Shown piece after piece: positions 45,489 to 53,500 of a stretch of DNA of 64,000 bases (positions are counted from its first letter, which is position 1; each line of letters opens with the position of its first letter). The position numbers and the translations under genes are program-made. Where the stretch lies: the NCBI RefSeq assembly GCF_015070375.1, contig NZ_JADCLL010000006.1, positions 248,001 through 312,000 of the forward strand, given 5' to 3'. This DNA is from Nocardioides kribbensis. Its GTDB lineage: Bacteria > Actinomycetota > Actinomycetes > Propionibacteriales > Nocardioidaceae. The notes under the pieces are model-generated. The model was given only the letters and a program-made list of their open reading frames with translations, was not told the DNA's origin and did no database searches.

Positions 45489-46238
45489 TCAGCCCCCCAG
45501 CAGCACGGTCACGACCGGGTCGCCCAGCGAGGCCAGCAGGGCGAAGTACCGGTCGGCCTGCTCGGGGCTCATCGCGAGGTCGAGACGCTGCTGGCCCGAG
45601 GCGGCGAAGCCCTCGGAGTCGGCGGCCACGCCCACCACCGAGAGGCCCTCGATGCGGCTCTCCTCGGCGTCGGCCGCTCCCGCCGCGCCCGCGTCGCCCT
45701 CCGCGAGCGCGCCGGCACCGTCGAGCACGTAGATGTCGACGACGACGCCGGGCCCGACCCCGCTCGGCACGAGCCCGGGGTCGACCGCGACGGGCACGAC
45801 GCGCAGGTCGGCCTCCCCGGCCGGACCGGTGGCCCCGCGCGGCAGCAGCTCCCCCGCCCCGACCCCCCGCACCAGGGTCAGGTCGCCCGGCAGCTCCTCG
45901 TCGGCGCTCCAGTAGCGCGCGAGGTCGGTGTCGTCGGCGAAGCGCACCCGCTGCGCCTCGAGGTCGCCGGCGTCGATCCGCTCACCCGGGCCGAGGTCGT
46001 CGGCGGCCGCCCAGACCGCGACCGTCTCGTCGGCCGCGGCCAGCAGGCGCGCACCGAGCACGACGGAGCCCGCCACGATGGCCACCCCGATCCACAGCCG
46101 CGGGTCGCGCCATCCCGGTGACCGCGTGCGCTGCGCGGCGGGCGGCGCGAGGGCCGCCGACGGCTGGGGTGGTGACGGAGTGCTCCCGAGTTTCCTGGCC
46201 ACGGCGCCATCATGCCCAGCGACGCCGGAGACAGACAT
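45489..46238 (-). CDS. SAF-domain CpaB/RcpC-like membrane protein
   Basis: A 249-aa protein with a cytoplasmic N-terminus, one membrane span (about residues 50-68; LWIGVAIVAGSVVLGARLL), then a SAF domain (TVAVWAAADDLGPGERIDAGDLEAQRVRFAD) and a C-terminal domain like CpaB (VVPVAVDPGLVPSGVGPGVVVDIYVLD ... LDLAMSPEQADRYFALLASLGDPVVTVLL). CpaB anchors Tad-pilus secretins in Gram-negatives; in Actinobacteria it acts outside the membrane. ATG at 46238 has GGAG 5 nt upstream. It is followed by the CpaE-like ATPase. Confidence 0.8.
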   Translation of the reverse strand: MSVSGVAGHDGAVARKLGSTPSPPQPSAALAPPAAQRTRSPGWRDPRLWIGVAIVAGSVVLGARLLAAADETVAVWAAADDLGPGERIDAGDLEAQRVRFADDTDLARYWSADEELPGDLTLVRGVGAGELLPRGATGPAGEADLRVVPVAVDPGLVPSGVGPGVVVDIYVLDGAGALAEGDAGAAGAADAEESRIEGLSVVGVAADSEGFAASGQQRLDLAMSPEQADRYFALLASLGDPVVTVLLGG

Positions 46239-46303
46239 CGTCTCTCCACAGGTCCGGACCACCGCTCGTGCCGCGCGTCGGAGGCAGGTGCGACGATGGG
46301 GTC

Positions 46304-46543
46304 ATGGCGTCGCCTCGCTTCCTCACTCTCGCCGACGTGGCCGAGGTGCTCAACACCTCCAGCGCCCAGGTCTACGCGCTGGTGCGCCGCGGCGACCTGC
46401 CGGCGATCAAGATCGGCGGCCGCGGCCAGTGGCGCGTGGAGTCGGAGCAGCTGGAGCAGTTCATCGAGCGGATGTACGCCGAGACCCGCACGTTCGTCGA
46501 CGAGCACCCCTACGTCGAGGCCGCCGAGCGCCCCGAGCCCTAG
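46304..46543 (+). CDS. Helix-turn-helix DNA-binding protein (excisionase/BldC-like)
   Basis: A 79-aa protein with a MerR-like HTH_17 domain: FLTLADVAEVLNTSSAQVYALVRRGDLPAIKIGGRGQWRVESEQLEQFIERMY. This matches the BldC/excisionase type of small regulator. It has no effector domain; the tail continues AETRTFVDEHPYVEAAERPEP. It is divergent from the CpaB/CpaE-like genes with 65 nt between starts, so it may control them. Start ATG at 46304; ribosome site weak. Confidence 0.85.
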   Translation: MASPRFLTLADVAEVLNTSSAQVYALVRRGDLPAIKIGGRGQWRVESEQLEQFIERMYAETRTFVDEHPYVEAAERPEP

Positions 46544-46589
46544 CGGTGGTGCCTGGCCGGGCGCCGCCAGGCGCCCGACGCCTCCGGGC

Positions 46590-48002
46590 TCAGCCGACCT
46601 CGGAGCGCAGCACGACGTCGACCTGCCGCTCCTCGCCGCCGCGCTGCACGGTGAGCTCGATGGTCTCGCCGGGCTGGTTCGAGCGGATGCTGACGATGAG
46701 GGCGATGCCGTCGGTGACGCGCTCGCCGTCGACCGCGGTGACCACGTCGCCCTCCTCCAGGCCGGCCTCGGCCGCGGCGCCGTCGGCCACGACCCGGCTG
46801 ATCTCGGCGCCGTCGCCGCCCTGCCCGCCGGTCTGCACCTCGGCGCCGATGACGGGGTAGCTCGCCTCGCCCGTGCGCAGGATCTGGTCGGCGGTGATGC
46901 GCACCTGCTCGACGGGGATCGCGAAGCCCACGCCGATGTTGCCCGACTCCCCGCCCAGGCCGCCGCCGGTGGTGGCGATGGCGGAGTTGACGCCGACGAC
47001 CTGGCCGAGCAGGTTGACCAGCGGCCCGCCGGAGTTGCCGGGGTTGATGGCGGCGTCGGTCTGCACGGCGTTGATGTAGGAGGACTGGTCGGCCGACTGG
47101 CCGGTCGTCACGGGGCGCTGCAGGGCGCTGACGATGCCCGCGGTCACGGTGGAGCTGAGGCCCAGCGGGGAGCCGAAGGCCACGACGGTCTCGCCCACGC
47201 GGAGCTTGCCGGACGCGCCGAGCGAGGCGGGCTCGAGCCCGGTGGCCTCCTCGCTGACGAGGACGGCCAGGTCGTAGACGGGGCTGCGGCCGACGACGGT
47301 GGCGTCGTAGCGGTTGCCGTCCTGGTCGACGATCTCGATCGGACCGCCGTCGTCGGCGGCGTCGGCCACGACGTGGTTGTTGGTGACGATGTGACCCTGC
47401 CGGTCGAGCACGAAGCCCGACCCGGTGGCGCCGCCGTCCTGGCCCTCGAACTCCGCGACGATCTGCACCGTGCTCGGCAGCAGGGCGTCGGCGACCGCCG
47501 CGACCGTGCCGTCCTCGGCGGCCAGCGGGGCCTCGGTGACCGTGTCGACGCCGGCGAGGCCGTCGGCGACGGTGCCGGGGGTGTCGTCGGAGCGCAGGTT
47601 CTCGTAGCCGACGCTGCCGGCCACGCCGCCGAGCACGCCCACCACCAGCGCGAGCACGGCGACCACGGGCCACACCCAGCCGCTCACACGTCCCTTGGTC
47701 GTCGCGTGGCGCGCGTGGGGCTGGCCCGGGTGAGCGCCGGGCTGGGCCGGCTGGCCCGCGAAGCCCCCCACGGGGAAGGGCGTCGTGCCGGGCGCGGGGT
47801 AGCCGCCCCACGGCTCGCGGTAGGGCGCCGGCTGCTGCTGCGGAGGCACCCAGGAGGGCGGGGTCGACCGGTCGGCGGGAGCGTCGTGGGGCGCCGGCGC
47901 CTGCCAGGACCCCGCCGGGTCGTGCGCGGCCGCAGGAGGCAGCGGACCCACCGGCTGCGTGGGCTCGCCGTCGGCCTGGCCGTGCTGGTGCTCGTCGTTC
48001 AC
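46590..48002 (-). CDS. htrA: HtrA/DegP-family membrane-anchored serine protease
   Basis: Envelope quality-control protease, 470 aa. Cytoplasmic Pro/Gln-rich N-terminus (1-105), one membrane span (about 109-131), trypsin-like domain with triad His210 (VTNNHVVAD), Asp244 (VYDLAVL) and Ser324 (NPGNSGGPL), then one PDZ domain (about 375-465; ISRVVADGAAAEAGLEEGDVVTAVDGERV). GTG at 48002 is chosen because the upstream open frame is arginine-rich non-family sequence. It follows the sigE and anti-sigma genes, the same order as sigE-rseA-htrA in mycobacteria, so it is likely part of the SigE envelope-stress response. No tatB gene follows. Confidence 0.92.
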   Translation of the reverse strand: MNDEHQHGQADGEPTQPVGPLPPAAAHDPAGSWQAPAPHDAPADRSTPPSWVPPQQQPAPYREPWGGYPAPGTTPFPVGGFAGQPAQPGAHPGQPHARHATTKGRVSGWVWPVVAVLALVVGVLGGVAGSVGYENLRSDDTPGTVADGLAGVDTVTEAPLAAEDGTVAAVADALLPSTVQIVAEFEGQDGGATGSGFVLDRQGHIVTNNHVVADAADDGGPIEIVDQDGNRYDATVVGRSPVYDLAVLVSEEATGLEPASLGASGKLRVGETVVAFGSPLGLSSTVTAGIVSALQRPVTTGQSADQSSYINAVQTDAAINPGNSGGPLVNLLGQVVGVNSAIATTGGGLGGESGNIGVGFAIPVEQVRITADQILRTGEASYPVIGAEVQTGGQGGDGAEISRVVADGAAAEAGLEEGDVVTAVDGERVTDGIALIVSIRSNQPGETIELTVQRGGEERQVDVVLRSEVG

Positions 48003-48138
48003 CGCACCATCATGACCGGTGGCCCGCAACCGCTGCAGGCCCGGAGGGGTGGACCACCTCCGCGGCCGGCCGCGTCGGCGTCCGGCCGGGCGCGGGTCGG
48101 CGCCGGTCGGGAGCGGTGCGGGTCGGGCTCGGTGCGGG

Positions 48139-48747
48139 TCAGCGCCGGTCGGGGTCGACGGCGCTGGCCACCGACCAGCCCAGGGCGGGTCCGACCACCG
48201 GGCCGAGCCCGGCGGAGGCGATCGAGGCCACGGTGGCGGGCGCAGGATCGGCGGAGCGCGGCGAGGAGGTCGACGGGGACGCGGTGTCGACCGGCCGGTC
48301 GATCGAGGCCGCCGGCGGACGCCGGTCGCCGGTGGGCGCCGTGGCGGGCGCGACGCCCAGGGCGAGCACCCCGAGCACGGCCGCCCCGAGGGCGCCGCCA
48401 CCCAGCGCGACGACGGCCGGGGCACGACGCGACCGGGCGGGCGGGTGCGACCAGCCGCGCGGGGCGACGCCCGCGGCGTGGTCGGCGCCGATGGCGCCCA
48501 GCGACGCGGCCGGTCCGGGCCCGGCGTACGGAGGGACGCCGAGGATGGAGCCCTTGAGCGCCGACGGCGCCGAGCCGGCCGGGTCGCCGGACAGTCCCGA
48601 GAGCCGGGTCTTGATCCAGCCCTCGCGCTCGACGAGGTCGCGGCAGGAGTGGCAGCTGTGCACGTGGGCCCAGGCGCGCTCCTCCTCCTCGCCCGACAGC
48701 TGGCCGTCGAGGAGGGCGCTGACGCGGGGGCCGAGGTGCCCGATCAC
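48139..48747 (-). CDS. rseA: Anti-sigma factor with zinc-finger (ZAS) motif, RseA-like
   Basis: A 202-aa anti-sigma factor. The ZAS motif HxxxCxxC is at residues 28-35 (HVHSCHSC), then a linker, one membrane span (about 112-135; [21 protein letters not shown]) and an exported Pro/Ala/Ser-rich tail. It should sequester the co-encoded sigma factor until released. GTG at 48747 overlaps the sigma-factor stop (GTGA), as expected for a 1:1 partner. Mycobacterial RseA is soluble; the membrane span here is a difference from it. Confidence 0.88.
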   Translation of the reverse strand: MIGHLGPRVSALLDGQLSGEEEERAWAHVHSCHSCRDLVEREGWIKTRLSGLSGDPAGSAPSALKGSILGVPPYAGPGPAASLGAIGADHAAGVAPRGWSHPPARSRRAPAVVALGGGALGAAVLGVLALGVAPATAPTGDRRPPAASIDRPVDTASPSTSSPRSADPAPATVASIASAGLGPVVGPALGWSVASAVDPDRR

Positions 48748-49406
48748 CGCTGCGCCCCGCCGGAGACCTGCACCGCGACCGGCGGCGCGTCGGCGGCCGG
48801 ACCGGAGTAGCGCAGGCGGCCGGCCGAGGGGGCGCGGTGGGACAGGGCGGTGCGGAGCATGGCGCGGCCGCGGTGGATGCGGGAGCGCACGGTGCCGAGC
48901 TTGGCGTCGAGGATCTGGGCGATCTCGTCGTAGGACAGGCCCTCGACGTCGCAGAGCACGACCGCGGCGCGGAAGTCGGGGGGCAGCGTGGCCAGGGCCC
49001 GCTCGATGTCGTCGTCGAACTGCTGGTCGGCGAAGGCCGCGTCGGGGGCCGGGGAGCTGCTGGTGAGCCGGTCGGCCCGCTCGTCGGAGAGGGCGTCGAA
49101 GCGGATCCGCTGCTTGCGACGCGCCTGGTCGAGGAAGAGGTTGGTGGTGATGCGGTGCAGCCAGCCCTCGAAGGTGCCGGGGGTGTAGGAGTCCAGCGAG
49201 CGGAAGACCCGCACGAAGACCTCCTGGGTGAGGTCCTCGGCGTCGTGGCGGTTGCCGGTGAGGCGGTAGGCCAGGCGGTAGACGCGGTCGGAGTGGCGCT
49301 CGACGACCTCGTCCCAACTCGGCACCTCCGGCGGCGTGTCGGACCCGACGACCGTGTCGTCGACCTGTCGAGCCTCCATCGCGGTCCCCTTCGACCTGAG
49401 CAGCAT
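48744..49406 (-). CDS. sigE: ECF RNA polymerase sigma factor, SigE-like
   Basis: A 220-aa ECF sigma factor. Region 2: [68 protein letters not shown]; region 4: [50 protein letters not shown]. It directs RNA polymerase to envelope-stress promoters. ATG at 49406 is chosen over GTG at 49421 because GGAGG lies 5 nt upstream. The set methyltransferase | sigE-rseA-htrA equals M. tuberculosis Rv1220c-Rv1223, supporting the name. Confidence 0.92.
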   Translation of the reverse strand: MLLRSKGTAMEARQVDDTVVGSDTPPEVPSWDEVVERHSDRVYRLAYRLTGNRHDAEDLTQEVFVRVFRSLDSYTPGTFEGWLHRITTNLFLDQARRKQRIRFDALSDERADRLTSSSPAPDAAFADQQFDDDIERALATLPPDFRAAVVLCDVEGLSYDEIAQILDAKLGTVRSRIHRGRAMLRTALSHRAPSAGRLRYSGPAADAPPVAVQVSGGAQR

Positions 49407-49513
49407 CGCGTCCTCCCCCACACCGTAGGGACCCTGTCTGAGGAAACCCTGTGAGCCGGTGCGCTTCGTGCCTCGTCCTGCTCAACGCGCTCGGGGGGCT
49501 GGGCGTTCCCGGC

Positions 49514-49581
49514 GCGGGTTTCACTAGCCGGCTGGCGAAACCCGCACCTGTCGGCCGACGCGTGGGCCGACAGGTGCGGGT
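49514..49581. repeat. Two overlapping palindromes in the sigE/methyltransferase interval
   Basis: First: 16-bp arms with two mismatches at 49514-49545, centred on AGCCGGCT. Second: perfect 17-bp arms (ACCCGCACCTGTCGGCC and its complement) at 49540-49556 and 49565-49581. They share ACCCGC (49540-49545), so only one can form fully at a time. TAGGTT at 49713-49718 is a likely -10 of the methyltransferase gene. The 374-nt interval holds no other gene. Confidence 0.8.
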
Positions 49582-49780
49582 CCGGGCCGACAGCTGTGAC
49601 GGGTGGTGCCGGTGGTGCGGGCGGCGGGGCCGGCGGGTACGGCGGGCCGGGCGGCGGGACCGGCCGGGGCGGGCCCGCGCGCGGGGCGTCGCACCACCCG
49701 CACCGCAGGCGATAGGTTGGGCACCCCCACCGTGCCGCGCGGGGCACCCGCCCCGCCGGACCGTCCCTCAGGAGGCCGTC

Positions 49781-50434
49781 ATCACCACCCCGATCACCGC
49801 AGCGAGCTGGTCCTACGCCGAGGCCCACGTCGCCGAGGACGAGGTGGTCTCCGCCGCGCGCGCCCGCGCCGAGGAGGTCGGCGTGGTCGCCATCAGCCCC
49901 GGCGGCGGCGCGGCCCTGCGCTTCCTGGCCTCGGTGCTCGACGCGCGCGCGGTCGTCGAGATCGGCACCGGCACGGGCGTCTCGGGCCTGTGGCTGCTGC
50001 GGGGCATGCGCTCCGACGGTGTGCTGACCACCGTCGACATCGAGGCCGAGCACCAGCGCCTGGCGCGCCAGGGCTTCTCCGAGGCCGGCATCCCCAGCCA
50101 GCGGGCCCGCACCATCTCCGGCTCCGCCCTCGACGTGCTCCCCCGGCTCACCGACGGCCACTACGACCTCGTCTTCTGCGACGGCGACAAGTCGGAGTAC
50201 TCCGCCTACCTCGCCGAGGCCCTCCGCCTGCTGCGCCCCGGCGGCGTGGTGGCCTTCGACAACGCCCTGTGGCACGACAAGGTCGCCGATCCCGCCCAGC
50301 GCGACTCCGAGACCGTCGCCATCCGCGAGCTGGGCCGCGAGATCGCCGCCCACGAGGGCCTGCTCTCGGTGCTGCTGCCGGTCGGCGACGGCCTGCTGTG
50401 CGCCAAGAAGGTCTGGGACCCCGCCGCGGTCTGA
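49781..50434 (+). CDS. O-methyltransferase (Rv1220c-like), probable ATC start
   Basis: A 217-aa SAM-dependent methyltransferase: AVVEIGTGTGVSGLWLLRGM (motif I), GVLTTVDIEAEHQRLARQGFSEAGI, YDLVFCDGDKSEYSAYLAEALRLLRPGGVVAFDNALWHDKVADP and LLPVGDGLLCAKK. Related to M. tuberculosis Rv1220c, also divergent from sigE. There is no ATG, GTG or TTG in frame between the TAGGTT -10 and the conserved start of the protein. AGGAGG at 49770-49775 points, at 5-nt spacing, to ATC at 49781. I therefore annotate ATC as start; GTC at 49778 is the less likely neighbour. Substrate unknown. Confidence 0.82.
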   Translation: MTTPITAASWSYAEAHVAEDEVVSAARARAEEVGVVAISPGGGAALRFLASVLDARAVVEIGTGTGVSGLWLLRGMRSDGVLTTVDIEAEHQRLARQGFSEAGIPSQRARTISGSALDVLPRLTDGHYDLVFCDGDKSEYSAYLAEALRLLRPGGVVAFDNALWHDKVADPAQRDSETVAIRELGREIAAHEGLLSVLLPVGDGLLCAKKVWDPAAV

Positions 50435-50620
50435 CCGACCCGTACGCCGCTGGCGCCCGACCGCCCGCGCCCCCGACCCCGCGGGCCGGCCGGGCCCGCG
50501 CGCACCCCGGGCGCGCGCGCCGGTCCTGCGCCGATCCTGCGCCGGTCGGAGCCCGCGACGGGCCCGACCGCATGCACCAGCGCCGCCGGTCGCCGGGGGC
50601 GTGCAGCCCCCGGGCGGGCC

Positions 50621-52225
50621 TCAGGCCCCGCGCACCCCGGCGAGCGGGTCGTCGCCGCCCAGCCAGGCCAGCAGGGTGCGGGCACCGAAGCCGGTGGGGC
50701 CCGCGGTCCACTCGTGGAAGTCGGAGGGGGCGTCACCGGCGGAGGCGATGTCGAGGTGGGCCCACGGCACGTCGCCGACGAAGTGCTGGAGGAAGAGCGC
50801 GGCGGTGATGGCGCCCGGCCCGCCGCCCGCGTTGTCGGCGTCGGCGACCTTGGAGGCGATCTTCTCCTCGTAGACCTCGGCGAGCGGGAAGCGCCAGAAG
50901 GGCTCGCCCGCCGACTCGGCGGCGTCCTCGAGCGCACCGGCGAGGGCGTCGTCGTTGGCGAAGTAGCCGCCCGTGCGCTGCCCGAGCGCGACCTTCATCG
51001 CCCCGGTGAGGGTGGCGACGTCGACCATGGCGGCGGGCTCGATCTCGGCGGCGGCGTAGGCGAGGGCGTCGGCCATGACCAGGCGGCCCTCGGCGTCGGT
51101 GTTGGTGACCTCGGAGGTACGTCCGCCCCAGTGGCGCAGCACGTCGCCGGGTCGCACGGAGTCGCCGGAGACGGCGTTCTCGGCGGCGGGCACGAGGCCG
51201 ACCACCCTGACCGGGCAGCCGACGGCGCCGAGCGCGGCCATGGTGGCGATCACGACGGCACCGCCGGTCATGTCGCGCTTCATCGTCGTCATGGCCTCGC
51301 CGGGCTTGATCGAGAGGCCACCGGTGTCGAAGGTGATGCCCTTGCCGACGAGCACCACGGTCGGGGTGCGGCGCGACGCGCCGTCGGGGGTGTAGTCGAG
51401 CCGGATCAGCCGCGGCGGCGTGGCCGAGGCCTGACCGACGCCGACGATGCCGCCGAAGCCCTCGGCGACGAGCTCGCGCTCGTCCCAGACGCGTACGGCG
51501 AGGCCGGCCTCCTCGGCCGCGGCGACGGCCTGGTCGGCGAGCCAGGCGGGGCTCTTGAGGTTGGAGGGCACGGTGGCCAGGAGCCGGGCGCGCCACCCGG
51601 CGCCGCCGACGGCGATGGCGCGGGCGAGCACATGGGCCTCGGAGTCGGGCAGGTCGGTGAGGACCACCCTCTCGACGGGGCCCTGAGCGGGCGGCTCGGA
51701 CTTCCAGTGGAAGACGAAGGAGCCCAGCATCAGGCCGACCACGAAGGCCTCGAGGCCCGCGGAGTCGGCGACGGCCGGCACGGAGGTGGCCACGGCCGAG
51801 CGACCCTTGGTCGCCCGGGCGAGCGCCGCGCCGGCGCGGCGCAGGTCGGTGGGGCTCTGCTTGCCGGTGCCGACGAGCAGGACCGAGCGGAGCTCGGCGT
51901 TGTCGGGGCCCCCCAGCGGCACCGGCAGACGGGTGATCTCCCCTGCCCTGCCGGTGGCCCTCTCGGCCTCCAGCAGGGCGATCAGGTCGACGCCGAGCAG
52001 CTCGGAGAGCTCCTCGGCGCCCGGACCCAGCAGCAGCCGGGGCCCGGGGTCGTCCGCACGGCGCTCGCCGGCGTCGCGGTCGTCCTCGTCGGCCTGCAGG
52101 ACCGGGAGGGCGACCACGTCGACGCCGAGGATCGCGTGGGGGCCGAGGTCGCTGAGCGCGAACCCCGGCGGGGTGACCTGGGTGGGGAGGGTGTGACCCG
52201 CTGTCGGAGCCGTCGTGGGGGGCAT
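50621..52225 (-). CDS. pepA: Leucyl aminopeptidase (M17)
   Basis: Cytosolic di-zinc/manganese aminopeptidase that removes N-terminal residues in protein turnover; active as a hexamer. The 534-aa product has the metal and catalytic residues in VGKGITFDTGGLSIKPGEAMTTMKRDMTGGA and the signature NTDAEGRLVMADALAYA, plus VATLTGAMKVALG. ATG at 52225 is chosen since the extra upstream frame is low complexity; it lies 7 nt past the stop of the DUF3117 gene. Downstream, the 186 nt to the methyltransferase gene contain only GC-rich sequence. Confidence 0.94.
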   Translation of the reverse strand: MPPTTAPTAGHTLPTQVTPPGFALSDLGPHAILGVDVVALPVLQADEDDRDAGERRADDPGPRLLLGPGAEELSELLGVDLIALLEAERATGRAGEITRLPVPLGGPDNAELRSVLLVGTGKQSPTDLRRAGAALARATKGRSAVATSVPAVADSAGLEAFVVGLMLGSFVFHWKSEPPAQGPVERVVLTDLPDSEAHVLARAIAVGGAGWRARLLATVPSNLKSPAWLADQAVAAAEEAGLAVRVWDERELVAEGFGGIVGVGQASATPPRLIRLDYTPDGASRRTPTVVLVGKGITFDTGGLSIKPGEAMTTMKRDMTGGAVVIATMAALGAVGCPVRVVGLVPAAENAVSGDSVRPGDVLRHWGGRTSEVTNTDAEGRLVMADALAYAAAEIEPAAMVDVATLTGAMKVALGQRTGGYFANDDALAGALEDAAESAGEPFWRFPLAEVYEEKIASKVADADNAGGGPGAITAALFLQHFVGDVPWAHLDIASAGDAPSDFHEWTAGPTGFGARTLLAWLGGDDPLAGVRGA

Positions 52226-52232
52226 CAGCCGA

Positions 52233-52400
52233 TCAGCCGACGACGTCCTTGAGGGCGTCGCCGAGATTCCCGGCCTCCTCGGCGTTGAGCTCGACCACCA
52301 GTCGGCCACCACCCTCGAGCGGGACGCGCATGACGATGCCGCGTCCTTCCTTGGTGACCTCCAGCGGACCGTCGCCCGTCCGCGGCTTCATCGCCGCCAT
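52233..52400 (-). CDS. DUF3117 small conserved protein
   Basis: A 55-aa protein (MAAMKPRTGDGPLEVTKEGRG ... LNAEEAGNLGDALKDVVG), highly conserved across Actinobacteria (M. tuberculosis Rv1211) and of unknown function. ATG at 52400 follows AGAGG by 6 nt. A strong -10 (GATAAT, minus strand, 52478-52483) lies about 80 nt upstream, suggesting high expression. It sits between dapE-operon genes and the sigE block, as in mycobacteria. Confidence 0.93.
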   Translation of the reverse strand: MAAMKPRTGDGPLEVTKEGRGIVMRVPLEGGGRLVVELNAEEAGNLGDALKDVVG

Positions 52401-52630
52401 CCGGCACCTCTTCCCCACATGTCGTGAACTCAGGTGTGCGCGCCGGGGTCGCGGGTGCGTCCCGGTCGTGCGTGACCATTATCCCCCATGGACCCTCCGA
52501 CCGGGAGCACCGCCTCGTGGTTGGTCACGGCCGCGCGCTCGCGGACGCCGCTCGCGACCGTCCTCGTGCGCCCCCGCGCGGGCCTCCGCGCGGCGAGCCG
52601 GTCCTCCCGCGACGCCGGCCGGGGGCGGCC

Positions 52631-53053
52631 TCAGACCGCGGAGCTGACGTAGGCGTAGGTGAACACGACGACCCCCGCGGCCATGCCGAGGTGGGCCAGC
52701 AGGGAGAGCCACGGTCCTCCTGCCCACGCGTCGGAGGTGCCCTCCCCCGCGTGGCGCCCCTTGCTGGGCAGCCAGCGGGCCAGCAGCAGCAGCCCGGCGC
52801 CGGCCACGACCCACCAGAAGCCGAGCGCGACGACCCCGACCAGTGCGCTGCCGGGCGCGGAGTCGTCGGGCGAGACCAGGAAGACCGTCCACACGACCAG
52901 TGCGAGGATCCCGGCGAGCAGGTGCACGGTGAGCAGCCGGCGCGGCACGACGTGGCGCCCGCCCCCTCCTGCGGCCCCTCCGAGCCGCAGCCTGGTCAGC
53001 ACGACGACGAGCGCCGCGAGGGCGGTCAGGACGTAGACGACCGGTTCGAGCAC
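52631..53053 (-). CDS. Four-span membrane protein, unknown function
   Basis: A 140-aa hydrophobic protein with four predicted spans (residues about 3-22, 43-61, 71-92, 115-135). No catalytic motif is visible. GTG at 53053 lies 15 nt after the stop of the DivIVA-domain gene, so it is likely the last gene of the dapE operon. I do not recognise a named family. Confidence 0.75.
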   Translation of the reverse strand: MLEPVVYVLTALAALVVVLTRLRLGGAAGGGGRHVVPRRLLTVHLLAGILALVVWTVFLVSPDDSAPGSALVGVVALGFWWVVAGAGLLLLARWLPSKGRHAGEGTSDAWAGGPWLSLLAHLGMAAGVVVFTYAYVSSAV

Positions 53054-53068
53054 GCGGGAGAGTGTGCC

Positions 53069-53500
53069 CTACGGCTGTGGGGCGTCGCCACGACCGCCCG
53101 CGGCCCGGTCGTGGCCACCGCCGTCGTACGGCGCAGCAGCGTCGCCGTCGTACGGCGCAGCAGCGTCGCCGTCGGCGGGCCCCTCTGCCTCCGCGGCAGC
53201 GACCTCACCCGCGGCGGTCCCACCGGCCCCGCCGGCCCCGTCGCGCTGGTCGGCGAGCTGGTCGGCGAGCTGGTCTGCGAGCCGGGCGAGCAGGGCGTCG
53301 ACCTCGTCCATGCGGTAGCCGCGCAGGGCCAGGGAGAAGCGCACGCGTCGCAGGTCGTCGGGGCGCAGCGGTCCGGCCGCGGGCACGAGGGCGTCGGGCC
53401 GGTCGTCGTAGGCCGGGGCGAGCGGGGTGCCGCGGCCCGAGGCGACCACGGCGATCCCGCCCAGGAGGAGCACGCCGAGGACGGCGAGGAACCACATCAC
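53069..53500 (-). CDS. Membrane-anchored DivIVA-domain protein
   Basis: A 143-aa protein: one N-terminal span (MWFLAVLGVLLLGGIAVVA), then a short DivIVA-like domain (LRRVRFSLALRGYRMDEVDALLARLADQL) and a repetitive acidic tail (twice DGDAAAPY, and LADQ repeats). DivIVA proteins mark curved or polar membrane. GTG at 53500 overlaps the stop of the LOG gene (GTGA); the next ATG is one codon later. The neighbour dapE suggests a link to cell-wall growth. Rv1209 has the same small architecture. Confidence 0.83.
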   Translation of the reverse strand: MMWFLAVLGVLLLGGIAVVASGRGTPLAPAYDDRPDALVPAAGPLRPDDLRRVRFSLALRGYRMDEVDALLARLADQLADQLADQRDGAGGAGGTAAGEVAAAEAEGPADGDAAAPYDGDAAAPYDGGGHDRAAGGRGDAPQP

